From Syntrophomonadaceae bacterium (GTDB taxonomy: Bacteria > Bacillota > Ch66 > Ch109): a stretch of DNA of 7,373 bases. Position numbers and translations under genes: made by a program. Within the stretch, counting starts at the first letter, position 1; every line of letters begins with the position of its first letter. Of the stretch, positions 5,737 through 7,373 are shown one piece after another. The DNA is taken from positions 1-7,373 of the forward strand of contig JAAZDI010000144.1 in assembly GCA_012512295.1 (NCBI GenBank), read 5' to 3'. The notes beneath the pieces are model-generated. The model saw only the letters and a program-made list of their open reading frames with translations, had not been told where the DNA came from and searched no databases.

Positions 5737-6185
5737 AAATGGTTAACCCCTTTATTGATGCTGTTTTTGACATTATGCCCCAGTTAGGCTTTAAAAAGGC
5801 GGAACGGGTGGGACTTAAGGTGAAAGATGGCAATCTGACGAATGAGGGAGTAATGGTGCTGATCGGGATTACCGGGGCGGTAAGAGGAAACGTAGTATAC
5901 AATTTGGATGTGGAAAGTGCCAAAAAAACTGCCTCCACGATGATGATGGGCATGCCGGTCGCTGAACTCGATGACATGGCCCAGAGTGCTATTTCCGAAC
6001 TGGGCAACATGCTGGCCGCCAATGCCAGCATCAAAATTGCCAATGCAGGCATTGAAATGCATATCTCGCCGCCTACTTTGTTGTACGGCAGGGAAGCTTC
6101 CCTGAAGGTCCCCGTGGAAAAGGTTTTAGCAGTCGACATGTTAGTGGACTCCATCCCGCTGGAAATAAATATCGCGCTTGATTAA
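5727..6185 (+). CDS. cheX: Stand-alone CheX-like chemotaxis phosphatase
   Basis: The 152-aa product has about the length of single-domain CheX, which removes phosphate from CheY-P. It shows GITGAVRGNVVYNL (47-60), ISELGNMLAANA with E91 and N94 as the ExxN motif, and ISPPTLLYG (113-121). The same three blocks occur in the same order and nearly the same spacing in the C-terminal half of the preceding protein, so the two are paralogous, presumably by duplication. CheX forms dimers in the characterised cases, so a mixed dimer with the upstream fusion protein is possible but is inference. The start lies 10 nt inside the upstream gene; GGGGGA (5714-5719) is a usable ribosome binding site, and a second ATG at 5739 is less likely. 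CheC or a FliY-like role is the main alternative to CheX. Confidence 0.85.
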   Translation: MDVKMVNPFIDAVFDIMPQLGFKKAERVGLKVKDGNLTNEGVMVLIGITGAVRGNVVYNLDVESAKKTASTMMMGMPVAELDDMAQSAISELGNMLAANASIKIANAGIEMHISPPTLLYGREASLKVPVEKVLAVDMLVDSIPLEINIALD

Positions 6186-6186
6186 G

Positions 6187-6219
6187 GGCATCAGGGCACT
6201 CGATTTAGAGTCGGATGCC
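6187..6219. other. Imperfect hairpin just after the cheX stop
   Basis: GGCATC (6187-6192) pairs with GATGCC (6214-6219), with an inner ACTC/GAGT stem separated by an uneven internal loop. There is no T-run after it, so it is not a terminator by itself; it could protect the 3' end of the message. Confidence 0.4.
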
Positions 6220-6289
6220 GGCTTTATCAGGTTATCCGGAACTAATAATTATATTCTATTCTAGCTGTATTACATTTGAGCTTTTCTCT

Positions 6290-6316
6290 ACCGCACTTCG
6301 GTGCGGTTTATTTTTT
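6290..6316 (+). terminator. Strong Rho-independent terminator with UUCG tetraloop
   Basis: ACCGCAC (6290-6296) pairs perfectly with GTGCGGT (6301-6307) around a TTCG loop closed by C-G, the very stable cUUCGg tetraloop, followed by TTATTTTTT (6308-6316). It ends the REC-CheX/CheX transcript about 105 nt after the stop codon. Confidence 0.92.
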
Positions 6317-6346
6317 GGGATGGACCTAGATAAAACACAAGCGCAA

Positions 6347-6461
6347 CCTATTTTCAGCGTAAATTACGCCCAGGTCAAAATTGGCCTGAGAGGGAGGAAT
6401 AGGAAGCCTGGTGACTAAAAATCGGTAGGGTGGGATTTCCAACGAATAAGGTCAGACTGGC
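6347..6461 (+). ncRNA. Candidate structured RNA (unassigned), possible three-way junction
   Basis: CCTATT (6347-6352) can pair with AATAGG (6398-6403), enclosing two hairpins: GCGTAAATTACGC (6357-6369) and CAGGTC/GGCCTG (6371-6376 with 6383-6388). Downstream, AAATC (6419-6423) can pair with GATTT (6434-6438), and GCC..TGAC (6406-6415) with GTCA..GGC (6451-6461). I could not match it to a known riboswitch class. Short dyads arise by chance, and a promoter candidate lies downstream of it, so transcription is uncertain. Confidence 0.2.
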
Positions 6462-6567
6462 TAATTGTCGATAAATATTAGATAGGCCCTAATTTTGCAA
6501 AAATCGTCTTTTCGGGTAGGATAAGTTTTTACAATTAAATTTTTTAACTAGATTTCTATTTTATCCA

Positions 6568-6597
6568 TTATCAATGGTTTCAAGCCTTTTCTATAAA
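6568..6597 (+). promoter_or_regulatory. Candidate promoter of the IPT/TIG gene, with overlapping dyad
   Basis: TTATCA (6568-6573) and TATAAA (6592-6597) are spaced by 18 bp, a fair vegetative promoter about 45 nt before the start codon. The -10 overlaps an inverted repeat ATAAAC-TCG-GTTTAT (6593-6607), and the -35 overlaps a second dyad CCATT-ATC-AATGG (6565-6577); either could be an operator. Confidence 0.35.
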
Positions 6598-6640
6598 CTC
6601 GGTTTATCTCACATGCCTAATTTTAAGGGAGGGGTCCGCT

Positions 6641-7373
6641 ATGTTTAAACGTAGTCGGGTTAGAAGTTGGGTAGCAGTACTGTTGACGTTCTTTTTTGTC
6701 GTTGGTCTTTTCCCTAATACGATAACAGAGGCTTGGGCGGCTGCTGAAATTAAAATAACCGGGATTAGCCCGGCCGCTGGGAGTGAAAATGGGTGTAATA
6801 TTACGATTTACGGAACTGGTTTTAATCGGCTAGATAGGGATCATTTAGATATCACGCTTATCATTGACGGGACGCTTATACCTGCTACGTTACTCTCATG
6901 CGGATCCGATAAGATTTATGCCCGTACACCATCGGTGCCTGAGGTTCTAATGGGTGAATCGGACGAAAAAGATGCCTTAATTACATTAAAAGCACCAATT
7001 CTCTATTCCGATCCCCCAGTGAATTACGAAAATAGTATAGAGTTCCTTATCAAGGCAGATCCGGTAATCAGTGAAGTAACCATCAATACCGATATCCATC
7101 TGATTCGAAACATTGAGGGACACGTAATCGGGCGGGATGAGGAAACCCAGTTTGTGTTAAAGGGAGCCCGCTTGAATCACGATATTAAGTCACTCTATAT
7201 TGGAGAGGCTGGTCAGGAGCGTCCGGTTGAGGTGCCAGCGGATATCAGGTATCGAGACTACTCGCGTTTGGCGGCCAAGCTGCCGGACGGGTTACAGACC
7301 GGGGTGCCAACAAAGACAAGGTTGGAGACTATTTATGGCGGGATTGCCATTAAAGGAGGAGTTGTTCTTTATG
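6641..7373 (+). CDS. Secreted IPT/TIG-domain surface protein, incomplete at the right edge
   Basis: The frame is open from the ATG at 6641 to the end of the window (244 codons) with no stop, so the C-terminus is missing. A signal peptide is clear: basic KRSRVR (3-8), a hydrophobic core (about 10-24) and a cleavage site at or near AWA-A (after residue 33), so the protein is exported. Directly behind it is an IPT/TIG immunoglobulin-like domain (about 36-138) beginning with ITGISPAAGSENG and TIYGTGF, the typical P-x-x-G and G-x-G-F pattern. A second similar domain may start near residue 140 (PVISEVTI, with FVLKGARL at about 171-178). Such proteins are usually large cell-surface or S-layer-associated proteins; the exact role is unknown. 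The ribosome binding site AAGGGAGGGG (6625-6634) is strong. The gene is set apart from the chemotaxis pair by a strong terminator. Confidence 0.85.
   Translation, partial: MFKRSRVRSWVAVLLTFFFVVGLFPNTITEAWAAAEIKITGISPAAGSENGCNITIYGTGFNRLDRDHLDITLIIDGTLIPATLLSCGSDKIYARTPSVPEVLMGESDEKDALITLKAPILYSDPPVNYENSIEFLIKADPVISEVTINTDIHLIRNIEGHVIGRDEETQFVLKGARLNHDIKSLYIGEAGQERPVEVPADIRYRDYSRLAAKLPDGLQTGVPTKTRLETIYGGIAIKGGVVLY

Larger units (their letters stand above)
6317..6640. other. Gene-free leader region with many dyads, upstream of the IPT/TIG gene
   Basis: Together with 6186-6316 this forms a 455-nt stretch without a credible gene. It contains a set of hairpins at 6347-6461 that could fold into a junction, two small dyads at 6565-6577 and 6593-6607, a promoter candidate at 6568-6597 and the ribosome binding site AAGGGAGGGG (6625-6634). 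Confidence 0.6.

Noticed and set aside
6215..6418. Possible 67-aa coding sequence on the + strand after the cheX gene
   Set aside because: It runs straight through the strong UUCG terminator at 6290-6316, has no ribosome binding site and shows no recognisable protein pattern.
6424..6440. AGGGTGGGA resembling the T-box AGGGTGGNACCGCG motif
   Set aside because: The CCGCG part is absent, no specifier stem or antiterminator is visible, and the downstream gene is a surface protein, not an amino-acid related gene.
6613..6648. Possible 11-codon upstream reading frame overlapping the IPT/TIG start
   Set aside because: No ribosome binding site precedes its ATG, and its codons coincide with the ribosome binding site of the real gene.

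Overview
The window looks like a piece of a bacterial chromosome of moderate GC, most likely from a Firmicute of the Clostridia (Peptococcaceae-like) type. The reasons are strong GGAGG-type ribosome binding sites, the gene order htrA-type protease then rlmH (the order seen near the replication origin of Bacillus and relatives, downstream of walRK/walJ), U-tailed hairpin terminators, and a CheX-type chemotaxis phosphatase family. The genus assignment is inference; the gene identities are mostly solid.

Layout, all genes on the + strand. 1-100 is the tail of an unseen upstream unit, closed by a strong terminator (64-100). 186-1355 encodes a membrane-anchored HtrA/Do-type serine protease with a C-terminal PDZ domain. 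1356-1628 is a repeat-rich spacer holding an imperfect 39-bp tandem repeat and two copies of a 26-bp hairpin repeat containing GGACAG/CTGTCC arms, then an extended -10 promoter. 1629-2114 is rlmH (23S rRNA pseudouridine-1915 methyltransferase). Immediately behind it sits an AT-rich toxin-antitoxin module: a small antitoxin (2133-2330) and a PemK/MazF-family toxin (2323-2654) whose frame is broken by an apparent one-base deletion near 2500. A terminator and a perfect 18-bp tandem duplication follow. 2779-4497 is glnS, a complete glutaminyl-tRNA synthetase with no T-box leader.

After a 372-nt gene-free stretch with two terminator-like hairpins and a promoter candidate, two overlapping genes form an apparent operon: a response regulator fused to a CheX-like domain (4870-5736) and a stand-alone CheX-like protein (5727-6185). 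Both CheX domains keep the ExxN phosphatase motif, so the pair looks like a self-contained receiver/phosphatase module for chemotaxis or another phosphorelay. A strong UUCG-capped terminator (6290-6316) ends this unit.

6317-6640 is gene-free but rich in short dyads, including a possible three-way-junction RNA. It leads into a secreted IPT/TIG-domain protein (6641 to the end of the window, incomplete).

The most useful observations are the frameshifted toxin next to an intact antitoxin, the placement of this AT-rich module at the 3' end of rlmH (the gene used as the SCC attachment site in staphylococci), the hairpin repeat pair upstream of rlmH, and the REC-CheX plus CheX gene pair. No clearly new multi-gene system is proven here; the REC-CheX/CheX pair and the structured region at 6347-6461 are the best candidates for something under-described.
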